7,263 nucleotides of DNA from CAZXVW01 sp964644025 (lineage in GTDB: Bacteria > Acidobacteriota > Terriglobia > Bryobacterales > Bryobacteraceae): assembly GCA_964644025.1 (NCBI GenBank), contig CAZXVW010000200.1, positions 1 to 7,263 on the forward strand, given 5' to 3'. Below, piece by piece: positions 1 through 6,734 of this stretch (positions are counted from its first letter, which is position 1; the number at the start of each line of letters is the position of its first letter). Under the pieces are notes generated by a model, which worked only from the letters and a program-made list of their open reading frames with translations, had not been told where the DNA came from and searched no databases. The translations under genes and the position numbers were made by a program.

Positions 1-5
1 TGCCT

Positions 6-37
6 CCCGCTCCCCTCCCTCAATAGCCCCCTCACCC
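6..37 (-). other. Possible G-quadruplex tract
   Basis: The plus strand has five C-runs (6-8, 12-15, 17-19, 27-31, 35-37) separated by loops of 3, 1, 7 and 3 bases. The minus strand therefore fits the G3+N1-7 pattern for an intramolecular G-quadruplex, with one run to spare. It lies about 40 bases upstream of the putative tRNA promoter. In a GC-rich genome such a pattern can arise by chance, and no function is shown. Confidence 0.35.
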
Positions 38-78
38 TTACCGACGGATTACGGGAAGGACCCCAACACGGTCGCCGG

Positions 79-109
79 TTGAAATGACCCGCGGATTTCG
101 TGCTACACT
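79..109 (+). promoter_or_regulatory. Putative sigma-70-type promoter for the tRNA
   Basis: TTGAAA at 79-84 resembles a -35 box. TACACT at 104-109, preceded by TG plus one base (101-103), resembles an extended -10 box. The 19-base spacing is longer than the preferred 17, but an extended -10 tolerates this. Transcription would start near 116, giving a 5' leader of about 80 bases before the tRNA, to be removed by RNase P and other nucleases. No other promoter-like sequence of similar quality is visible between position 1 and the tRNA. Confidence 0.5.
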
Positions 110-195
110 CACTGAGGCACACCCCGGTGAGCAGTGTCGGAGCGCTGGTTTCGCCGCTGGTGGACTGGCATCCAGCCCCCGCGATCCGGTAAGCC

Positions 196-271
<76 letters not shown>

Positions 272-291
272 TTTCTCGGACGCCGTGATAG

Positions 292-297
292 CATAAT
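292..297 (+). promoter_or_regulatory. Possible -10 box for a leaderless acyl-CoA ligase mRNA
   Basis: CATAAT matches the -10 consensus at five of six bases and ends only 4 bases before the ATG at 302. Transcription from it would start at or next to the start codon, which would explain why no Shine-Dalgarno sequence is seen. No convincing -35 box lies upstream, where the 3' end of the tRNA sits. The call is weak, and read-through from the tRNA promoter is the alternative. Confidence 0.25.
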
Positions 298-301
298 CGC
301 G

Positions 302-2098
302 ATGAACCACCGCACCATCTACAGCCTGGTTGCAGAGTCCGCGGAAACCTTCGGCGCGGCGCCGGCCTTGCACCAGCCGCTCTCGGGCGGGAATTACCGG
401 ACTTACACCTGGATCGATGTGAGGCAGGCCGTCGAGGAGATCGCTGCCGGACTGCGTCAGATCGGGATCGGCAAAGGCGACATCGTCGCCCTGAATTCGG
501 AGACCAGGGCCGAGTTCTACCTGGCCGACCTCGGCGTGATGACCAACGGCTCGATCGCTGCGGCCCTCTATACCAGTTACCAGTTGAGCCGGCGGGTGGA
601 GACGATCCGGTCCTGCGACGCCCGAGCGGTGATTGTGGACACCCCCAAATCCTTGAGGGAGCTGCGCGAGGCGGCCGAGCCACCCCTGCCGGTCCAATGG
701 ATCCTGCTCACCGGCGAGGCGGACGAAGCCCTCACCCTGGATGAGCTGCGCGCGAAAGGGGCCCGCGCCATCACTGAGGACGCGGAATTGCAGGCCCGCT
801 TCCGCGCGGAGGTGGAACCGGAAGATCCCGCGATCCTCTACCTGACCTCCGGCGCCACCGGGGAACCCAAGATGGGGCTGGTATCCCACCGGGCGGTGGT
901 TTCCAATGCGGATATGGGACCGGAGGTGCTCGGCGCCATTGGCATCGAGGCCGCGCTGGCGTTTCTGCCCTCGGCCCACATCACCCAGCGCGTCGCCATG
1001 GAATTCATTCCGCTGAAGCTGGGCATACCGGTCTGGTTCTCGGCCGGACTGAATAGTCTCCCGCGAGAAATCCAATCCATCAAACCGGTGTTCTTCGTTG
1101 CGCCCCCCCGGGTCTGGGAACGCATCTATTCAAGCATCTGCACGGAAATCGGCAAACGGGGCGGTATCACCAAGAAGATGTTCTACGGCGCCCTCGGCAT
1201 CGGGCTGGAAGCGAGCCGGCGGCGCCTGGCCGGTAAACCCATTCCTCCCTGGCTCCGGCAAGCCCTGAAGCTCGCCGACAAGCTCGTTTTCACCAAGATC
1301 CGGGAACGGTTCGGGGGCCGTCTGCGGCTGCCCGTCTCCGGCGGCGCGCCCCTCGGAAAGAAACTCGCCGAATTCTACGCCGCCATCGGGATGCCGCTCG
1401 TCGAGGGCTACGGCCTCACCGAGGCTGGGGTGGTGGTTCTGAATCCCTTGGACGCGCCGCGGCCGGGCAGCATCGGGAAACCGCTTCCCGGCGTGGAGCT
1501 GAAGGTGGCCGAAGACGGCGAACTGCTCATCAAGAGTCCCACCCTGTTTTCCGGCTATTACAACGACCCGGAAGCCACGGCCAAGGTTCTCAAGGACGGC
1601 TGGCTCGCCACCGGCGACGTTGCTGAAATCACCGACGACGGTTTCGTCTACATCACCGGGCGGAAGAAAGAGGTCCTGGTCGCCTCCAACGGGCGGAAAA
1701 TCTTCCCGGCCCACATCGAGAGCCTGTTCAACGTCGAACCGTTAATCAACCAGGTCCTGCTCCTGGGCGACGGGATGCCTTACGTGGCCGCGCTTCTCAC
1801 GCTCAACCCGGCCGCCGCCGCCTCAGTAAAAGGGATGGAAGACGCCGCGAGTCTGCCCATGGCCGAACTGGTCCGCGCCGAACCCATTCAGCGCGAAGTG
1901 AAGAGCGTGGTGGCGCGCGTCAACCAGAACCTGGCCCCGTTCGAACGGATCAGGAAGTACCAGGTCCTGGAGCGCGACTTCACCATCGCCGACGGTGAGC
2001 TTACCCCCACCATGAAGGTGCGCCGGCGGCAGGTGCTCGAAAACCACAAGGCCGCCATCAGCCTGCTGTACCGGAGCCGCGAGCCGGAGATCTCCTGA
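302..2098 (+). CDS. Long-chain fatty acid--CoA ligase (AMP-binding family)
   Basis: Adenylate-forming enzyme that activates a fatty acid with ATP to acyl-AMP, then transfers the acyl group to coenzyme A. It is 598 residues long, normal for the FadD15/ACSBG-like branch. Motifs in order: ATP-binding loop LTSGATGEPK (181-190), VSGGAPL (345-351), YGLTE (370-374), TGD (437-439) and the hinge region GRKKEVLVASNGRKIFP (453-469). The C-terminal LTPTMKVRR (567-575) should supply the catalytic lysine, K572. In the loop the usual second Thr is Ala and the Gly after PK is Met; such variants occur in the superfamily. No membrane segment or signal peptide is evident. The ATG at 302 fits the normal N-terminus of the family, but no Shine-Dalgarno is visible and the tRNA ends 30 bases upstream. 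Exact chain-length preference cannot be read from the sequence. Family assignment is secure, substrate is not. Confidence 0.93.
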   Translation: MNHRTIYSLVAESAETFGAAPALHQPLSGGNYRTYTWIDVRQAVEEIAAGLRQIGIGKGDIVALNSETRAEFYLADLGVMTNGSIAAALYTSYQLSRRVETIRSCDARAVIVDTPKSLRELREAAEPPLPVQWILLTGEADEALTLDELRAKGARAITEDAELQARFRAEVEPEDPAILYLTSGATGEPKMGLVSHRAVVSNADMGPEVLGAIGIEAALAFLPSAHITQRVAMEFIPLKLGIPVWFSAGLNSLPREIQSIKPVFFVAPPRVWERIYSSICTEIGKRGGITKKMFYGALGIGLEASRRRLAGKPIPPWLRQALKLADKLVFTKIRERFGGRLRLPVSGGAPLGKKLAEFYAAIGMPLVEGYGLTEAGVVVLNPLDAPRPGSIGKPLPGVELKVAEDGELLIKSPTLFSGYYNDPEATAKVLKDGWLATGDVAEITDDGFVYITGRKKEVLVASNGRKIFPAHIESLFNVEPLINQVLLLGDGMPYVAALLTLNPAAAASVKGMEDAASLPMAELVRAEPIQREVKSVVARVNQNLAPFERIRKYQVLERDFTIADGELTPTMKVRRRQVLENHKAAISLLYRSREPEIS

Positions 2099-2108
2099 CC
2101 GCCGCCGA

Positions 2109-2131
2109 CCCCGGGAAGAACAATCTCGGGG
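2109..2131 (+). other. Intergenic hairpin between the ligase and ileS
   Basis: CCCCGGG (2109-2115) can pair with CTCGGGG (2125-2131), giving a 7-bp stem (one G-U) and a 9-base loop. The next T-run, TTTT at 2146-2149, starts 14 bases after the stem, so this is not a canonical intrinsic terminator. It could be a weak pause, an mRNA-stability element or chance pairing in GC-rich DNA. Confidence 0.3.
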
Positions 2132-2159
2132 GCCGGCAGCCCAAATTTTGTACCATGAG

Positions 2160-2164
2160 AAGGA
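2160..2164 (+). promoter_or_regulatory. ileS: Ribosome binding site that fixes the ileS start
   Basis: AAGGA lies 8 bases before the ATG at 2173. The earlier in-frame ATG at 2155 has no such element upstream and itself contains this site within its reading, so the second ATG is the better start. Confidence 0.7.
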
Positions 2165-2172
2165 AACCGCTC

Positions 2173-4995
2173 ATGGATTTAGAGAAGCTCGACCTGAAGA
2201 AAACGCTCAACTTGCCCCGGACCGATTTTCCGATGAAGGCCAACCTCCCCCGCCGCGAGCCCGAGATCCTGGCGCGCTGGGAGCAGATGAGCTTATACGA
2301 CCAGATCCGGCAGGCCCGGGCCGGACAGCCGAAGTACGTGCTGCACGACGGCCCGCCCTACGCTAACGGAAACATCCACCTCGGCACGGCTTTCAACAAG
2401 ATCCTGAAAGATTTCATCGTCAAGTCCCGCAGCATGGCCGGCTTCGACGCCCCTTACGTGCCCGGCTGGGATTGCCACGGGCTGCCGATCGAGATCAAAG
2501 TGGACAGCGAGCTCGGCGACAAGAAGGCGAGCATGGCGGTCACGGAGATCCGGGCCGCTTGCCGGCGCTACGCCGAAAAGTTCGTCAACATCCACCGGGA
2601 ACAGTTCAAGCGATTAGGAGTGCTGGGGCGGTGGGAAAACCCGTACCTGACCATGAGCGCCGCTTACGAATCCGTCATCGCCAGAGCCTTCGTCGAGTTC
2701 CTGGATAAGGGCTACGTCTACAAGGGCCTGAAGCCGGTGCACTGGTGCATGAGCTGCCGCACGGCGCTGGCCGAGGCCGAGGTCGAGTATGAAGACCATA
2801 CCAGCCCCTCAATCTGGGTCCGCTTCCCAATGGTCTCCGACCCGGCCCGGATCGACCCCGCGCTGGCCGGGCGAAAGGTCTGGGGCCTGATCTGGACCAC
2901 CACGCCGTGGACCATCCCGGCCAACATGGCCATCGCCTACCACCCGAAATTCCCGTACGTGGCCGTCGCCGACGGCGAGGACGTCTACATCGTCGCCGAG
3001 GAGCTGCTGAAGACGACACGCGACGTATGCGGGTGGGTCGAGCACGACGTGCTGGCGCGGTTTCCCGGCGCGAAACTGGAAGGCACGCGGTACCGCCACC
3101 CGTTCATCGAGCGCGAGGTGGCCGGCGTGCTGGCCGATCACGTCACCCTGGAACAAGGCACCGGAGCGGTCCACACCGCGCCCGGACACGGCCAGGAGGA
3201 TTACCTGACCGGGCAGCAGTACGGCATTCCAACCTACTGCCCGGTGGACGCCGGCGGCCGGTTTTTCCCGGCTACCGGCGCCGCGGGCGAGCTGCCGCCC
3301 CAGATCCTGGGCCAGACCGTCTGGGAGGCAAACCCGGTGGTGCTGGAACTGCTCCGGCAGCACGGCGCGCTGCAGGCGGAAAAGACGGTCCGCCACAGCT
3401 ACCCGCATTGCTGGCGCTGCCACAACCCCACGATCTTCCGGGCCACGGAGCAGTGGTTCATCGGCATGGAACGCAACGGCCTCCGGCAGGCGGCGCTTGC
3501 CGCGATCCGCGGGATCCGGTGGCTGCCGGCCTGGGGCGAAGAGCGGATCTATAACATGATCGCCCACCGCCCGGACTGGTGCATCTCGCGCCAGCGAATC
3601 TGGGGCGTGCCGATTACCGTCTTCTACTGCGCCCGCTGCCGGCGCCCGCTGACCGACCGCGCCGTTCTGGACAAGGTGGTCGAACTGTTTGCCGAACACA
3701 CTGCCGACATCTGGTATGAGAAGAGCGCCGCCGAACTGCTCGGCCCCGGAGTGCAGTGCCCGGACTGCGGCAGCCAGGAATTTGAAAAAGAGAACGACAT
3801 CCTCGACGTCTGGTTTGACTCCGGCTCCAGCCACCTCGCCGTGGTCAACGAAGACGAAGGCCTGCGCTGGCCCGCCGATCTCTACATTGAGGGTGGCGAC
3901 CAGTACCGCGGTTGGTTCCATAGCTCCCTGCTGGTGGGCGTCGGCCTCCGCGGCGGCTCCCCCTACCGGCATTGCGCCACCCATGGCTGGACACTGGATG
4001 CCGAGGGGCGGGCCATGTCGAAATCGCTCGGCAACGTCATCGAGCCGGTCGAGGTGGTCCAGCGCTACGGAGCCGAGATCCTGCGGCTATGGGTGGCCTC
4101 GGTCGAATTCACCGAAGATGTGCGGCTTTCGGAAACCATCCTCACCCGGCTGACCGAGGCCTACCGGAAACTGCGCAACACGTTCCGCTACGCACTCGGC
4201 AATCTTCACGATTTCGACCCGCTCTCGGATGCCGTGCCGGCCGAACAACTGGCCGAAATCGATCAGTGGATCCTCATCCGGGCCGAGCAGGTGGCCCGGC
4301 AATGCCGCCTTTGGTACGACGAATTTGCGTTTCATCGCGTCTACCAGGCGCTGTATAACTTCGCCGTCACCGACCTCAGCGCCATCTACTTCGACGTCCT
4401 CAAGGACCGGCTCTACACCGCGGCCCGCAAGTCCCGCGCGCGCCGCAGCGCCCAGACCGCCCTGTACCGGCTGGCCTACTCGCTGGTCCGCCTGCTGGCC
4501 CCCTTGCTGAGTTTCACCACCGACGAGGTCTGGCAGCATCTGGCGAAACCGCCCGAAGCCCCTGCCAGCGTGCACCTGGCGCTGCTGCCCGAGCCCGGCG
4601 AACTCACCGCGGGCATTCCCGAGGCCCACCGCCGGCGCGCCGGCAACTGGGACCGGCTGATGGAGGTGCGCGACACGGTGCTCAAGAGCCTGGAAGCCGC
4701 CCGCAAGGACAAGTTCATCGGCGCCCCGCTGGAGGCGCGGGTCCGGCTGGAAGCCAACGGGGAACTCTACCCGTTGCTCGAGCGGTATGCCGCCCAACTG
4801 CCGGACCTGTTCATCGTCTCCCAGGTGGCGCTGGACGGCGAGACGGACGCGCACCTGTCAGTGCACGTGGAACGAGCGCGCGGCTCCAAGTGCCCGCGCT
4901 GCTGGAAATATGCCGAAGATATTGGAGCCAACCCGAAGGTTCCGGCCGTCTGCTCCCGGTGTGCGCAGGCCGTCATCGAGAACCTGAAAGGGTGA
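2173..4995 (+). CDS. ileS: Isoleucyl-tRNA synthetase
   Basis: Class I aminoacyl-tRNA synthetase that attaches isoleucine to tRNA-Ile in the cytoplasm. With the start at 2173 it is 940 residues, close to the E. coli enzyme, and begins LKKTLNLPRTDFPMK as expected. Catalytic signatures are HLGT at 69-72 (HIGH position) and AMSKS at 614-618 (KMSKS position, K617 retained). The CP1 editing domain shows WTTTPWTIPAN (241-251) and GTGAVHTAPGHGQEDY (329-344), with the conserved editing Asp at 343. DVWFDSGSSH is at 545-554. Cysteine pairs at 192/195 with 413/416, at 486/489 with 529/532, and at 907/910 with 927/930 look like zinc sites; the last is the C-terminal finger of bacterial-type IleRS. A strong ribosome site precedes 2173; an ATG at 2155 would add six residues. 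lspA begins one base after the stop, so the two are surely co-transcribed. The 74-base leader is too short for a T-box riboswitch. Confidence 0.98.
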   Translation: MDLEKLDLKKTLNLPRTDFPMKANLPRREPEILARWEQMSLYDQIRQARAGQPKYVLHDGPPYANGNIHLGTAFNKILKDFIVKSRSMAGFDAPYVPGWDCHGLPIEIKVDSELGDKKASMAVTEIRAACRRYAEKFVNIHREQFKRLGVLGRWENPYLTMSAAYESVIARAFVEFLDKGYVYKGLKPVHWCMSCRTALAEAEVEYEDHTSPSIWVRFPMVSDPARIDPALAGRKVWGLIWTTTPWTIPANMAIAYHPKFPYVAVADGEDVYIVAEELLKTTRDVCGWVEHDVLARFPGAKLEGTRYRHPFIEREVAGVLADHVTLEQGTGAVHTAPGHGQEDYLTGQQYGIPTYCPVDAGGRFFPATGAAGELPPQILGQTVWEANPVVLELLRQHGALQAEKTVRHSYPHCWRCHNPTIFRATEQWFIGMERNGLRQAALAAIRGIRWLPAWGEERIYNMIAHRPDWCISRQRIWGVPITVFYCARCRRPLTDRAVLDKVVELFAEHTADIWYEKSAAELLGPGVQCPDCGSQEFEKENDILDVWFDSGSSHLAVVNEDEGLRWPADLYIEGGDQYRGWFHSSLLVGVGLRGGSPYRHCATHGWTLDAEGRAMSKSLGNVIEPVEVVQRYGAEILRLWVASVEFTEDVRLSETILTRLTEAYRKLRNTFRYALGNLHDFDPLSDAVPAEQLAEIDQWILIRAEQVARQCRLWYDEFAFHRVYQALYNFAVTDLSAIYFDVLKDRLYTAARKSRARRSAQTALYRLAYSLVRLLAPLLSFTTDEVWQHLAKPPEAPASVHLALLPEPGELTAGIPEAHRRRAGNWDRLMEVRDTVLKSLEAARKDKFIGAPLEARVRLEANGELYPLLERYAAQLPDLFIVSQVALDGETDAHLSVHVERARGSKCPRCWKYAEDIGANPKVPAVCSRCAQAVIENLKG

Positions 4996-4996
4996 A

Positions 4997-5488
4997 ATGA
5001 GCCGCCGGACGCTGTCGCTCACCCTGGCCGCGGTCGTATTGCTGGGCGACCGGGTCACGAAAGTCTGGATTGAGAGCCACCTGTCATTCTCGGACACGAT
5101 CCCGGTGATCCCCGGCGTTTTCAACATCGTCCACACGCAGAACCGGGGCATGGCGTTCGGCCTGTTCTCCGACGGGGCCAGCGCCTCACGGAACCTTTTG
5201 CTCGCGGCTGTGGCCCTGGTGGTACTGCTTTTTGTCGCCGGGCTTATCTGGCGGCTGCCGCCTCAGGCGCCCCGGGGCCAGCGCTTCACGCCGGCCGCTC
5301 TCGGCCTGATCCTGGGCGGGGCGCTGGGCAATCTCTACGACCGGCTGCTGAAAGGCAGCGTCACCGACTTTTTGGACCTCCACGCCGGCAGCCTCCATTG
5401 GCCGGCTTTCAACATCGCCGACAGCGCGATTACAATAGGGGCGGTGCTGCTGGCGCTCGAGTTGCTCCGGCCGGCTCACAGAGACTGA
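4997..5488 (+). CDS. lspA: Lipoprotein signal peptidase (signal peptidase II)
   Basis: Inner-membrane aspartyl protease that cuts the signal peptide from prolipoproteins after Lgt has lipidated the lipobox cysteine; the target of globomycin. It is 163 residues, typical for the family. Visible family motifs are GDRVTK (17-22), NRGMAFG (49-55), GNLYDR (111-116), VTDFLD (122-127) and FNIADSAI (138-145). The catalytic aspartates should be D124 and D142 by alignment with the P. aeruginosa enzyme. Four hydrophobic segments fit the known topology, roughly residues 6-22, 67-85, 98-113 and 138-157. The ATG follows the ileS stop by one base, with an AAAGG ribosome site inside the last ileS codons (4987-4991), indicating translational coupling. 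ileS-lspA is a widely conserved pair. lgt begins directly after the stop. Confidence 0.97.
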   Translation: MSRRTLSLTLAAVVLLGDRVTKVWIESHLSFSDTIPVIPGVFNIVHTQNRGMAFGLFSDGASASRNLLLAAVALVVLLFVAGLIWRLPPQAPRGQRFTPAALGLILGGALGNLYDRLLKGSVTDFLDLHAGSLHWPAFNIADSAITIGAVLLALELLRPAHRD

Positions 5489-6277
5489 ATGCACCCGAAA
5501 CTCATTACCATCGGTGATTTTTTTCTTCCGACCTACGGCGTGCTCGTGGCCCTCGCCTTCCTGGCCGGGCTCTGGGTGGCGGCGCGGCTGGCCAAACGCA
5601 CCGGACTCAACGCCAACGATGTCACCAACCTCGGCGTCTATTGCGCACTGGCCGGACTGGCCGGAGCCAAGCTGCTGATGTTCGTCTTCGACTGGCGCTA
5701 TTACGCCAACAACCCCCGCGAGATCTTTTCCCTGTCCAGCCTGCAGGCGGGCGGGGTCTTCCAGGGGGGGCTGATCGTGGCGTTGATCACGGCGCTCGTC
5801 TATATGCGCCGCAAGAAATTGCCGGGATATCGCACCGCCGACGTCTTTGCGCCGGGGCTGGCCCTCGGCCACGCCATCGGCCGGCTGGGCTGCTTTTCGG
5901 CTGGCTGCTGCTGGGGATTGGAATGCCACCGGCCCTGGGCGGTCACGTTCACGAACCCGGAGGCCCATCGGCTGGTCGGCGTTCCCCTGAACGTTCCCCT
6001 TCACCCGACGCAGCTTTACGAAGCGGCCGTGGAAGCGATTATTTTCGTGATCCTGTACCGCCGGTTTCTGAAGCCCCACGCCGCGGGCAGTATTATCGGG
6101 CTTTACCTGCTGCTGTACTCAACAGCCCGGTTTCTGATAGAGTTTGTGCGCTACCACCAGCAGCCGAACCCGCTCGGCGGCCCGCTTTCCGCCACCCAGT
6201 GGATCGCGCTGCTGCTGCTCGGGGTGGGTGCCTGGCTGGTGCGGCGACGCCCGGCGGGAGGTGAAGCCGGCAGCTAG
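5489..6277 (+). CDS. lgt: Prolipoprotein diacylglyceryl transferase
   Basis: Inner-membrane enzyme that moves diacylglycerol from phosphatidylglycerol to the lipobox cysteine of prolipoproteins, the step before LspA. It is 262 residues with about seven hydrophobic segments (near 14-34, 47-67, 88-105, 116-134, 178-193, 200-217 and 236-251). The Lgt signature appears as HAIGRLGCFSAGCCWG (128-143), the cysteine-rich variant of GRxGNFxNG, with the essential Arg at 132. PLHPTQLYE (170-178) and EFVR (218-221, R221 matching E. coli R239) also fit. The residue aligned with E. coli H103 is Gln (Q92 in GGVFQGGL). Its codon touches a run of seven G (5764-5770), so a base-call error should be excluded. 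The ATG is contiguous with the lspA stop and the ribosome site is weak (GAGA near 5481-5484), so translation is probably coupled. Its TAG stop overlaps the stop of the converging gene. Confidence 0.96.
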   Translation: MHPKLITIGDFFLPTYGVLVALAFLAGLWVAARLAKRTGLNANDVTNLGVYCALAGLAGAKLLMFVFDWRYYANNPREIFSLSSLQAGGVFQGGLIVALITALVYMRRKKLPGYRTADVFAPGLALGHAIGRLGCFSAGCCWGLECHRPWAVTFTNPEAHRLVGVPLNVPLHPTQLYEAAVEAIIFVILYRRFLKPHAAGSIIGLYLLLYSTARFLIEFVRYHQQPNPLGGPLSATQWIALLLLGVGAWLVRRRPAGGEAGS

Positions 6278-6693
6278 CCGCCCTCGTACGGGATCGACGC
6301 GATGATCGGCTTGCCCTCGTAAGCGCCCGCGATCAAGGGAGTGTAAAAGCGGAACGGGTACTTCGTCACCCGGATGACGATACGATCCGCCGAGGTGCCC
6401 GCATCCTCCCGGCTCACTTGAACCATCGACGGCAGCAGGCCGAAGAGTCCCTCCTCGGATCCCTCCGGCGCCGTGGGTTGATTGTACAAGAACATGTTGC
6501 GGATCGCGTCGGCGTCGAAGGGCCGGACGGCGCCGTAACGGAGCGCGTTGCGGGTTCGCTCCACCAGAGTCTGGTGGACGAAGAGAACCTGCCCCACGTC
6601 GAGCACCCCGATCAATAGCGTCAGAAACACCCCGGTGACCAGCGCCGATTCCACCAGCGCCTGGCCCCGGCGTGCGCTCTTCTTTCTCGGCAT
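6274..6693 (-). CDS. TadE-like pilin-related protein (second copy)
   Basis: A 139-residue protein with the TadE/TadG layout: a short basic N-terminus (MPRKKSARRG), a hydrophobic helix (about 12-38), then an extracytoplasmic domain with no cysteine. The junction RRG|QALVE puts Gly10 before the cleavage point and Glu15 at +5, the hallmark of prepilins cut by a TadV/CpaA-type peptidase. TadE-like proteins are minor pilin-like parts of Flp (tight adherence) pili or of related secretion systems. The ATG at 6693 was chosen because GAGGA lies 8 bases upstream; a GTG at 6720 and an ATG at 6708 would add nine or five residues and push the basic segment away from the N-terminus. It lies 41 bases after the first TadE-like gene and belongs to the same operon. 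It has diverged from that copy outside the N-terminal helix. Its stop overlaps the lgt stop. Confidence 0.8.
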   Translation of the reverse strand: MPRKKSARRGQALVESALVTGVFLTLLIGVLDVGQVLFVHQTLVERTRNALRYGAVRPFDADAIRNMFLYNQPTAPEGSEEGLFGLLPSMVQVSREDAGTSADRIVIRVTKYPFRFYTPLIAGAYEGKPIIASIPYEGG

Positions 6694-6701
6694 CACACAC
6701 G

Positions 6702-6706
6702 TCCTC
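6702..6706 (-). promoter_or_regulatory. Ribosome binding site deciding the second TadE-like start
   Basis: On the minus strand GAGGA (6706 to 6702) sits 8 bases before the ATG at 6693. The alternative GTG at 6720 has a poorer AGGTGG 9 bases upstream, so it cannot be fully excluded. Confidence 0.6.
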
Positions 6707-6734
6707 ATCTGCGGCACCACTCCCCCGGCCCACC

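Noticed and set aside
2155..2172. Earlier ATG for ileS
   Set aside because: It has no ribosome site, while AAGGA sits 8 bases before the ATG at 2173. IleS families also begin near the latter.
2099..2172. T-box riboswitch for ileS
   Set aside because: The gap is only 74 bases, with no specifier stem or terminator/antiterminator pair. A T-box leader needs far more length.
2809..3984. Minus-strand open frame of 391 codons
   Set aside because: It lies wholly opposite ileS, whose motifs are unambiguous. Long antisense frames are expected in GC-rich DNA, and this one shows no recognisable domain.
5980..6003. Tandem 12-base imperfect repeat in lgt
   Set aside because: Two 12-base units matching at 10 positions encode VPLN then VPLH within a conserved part of Lgt. 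It is explained by the protein sequence.
5186..6079. Minus-strand open frame of 297 codons
   Set aside because: It spans parts of both lspA and lgt in antisense. Its Gln/Arg/Gly-rich composition looks like a shadow of membrane-protein genes.
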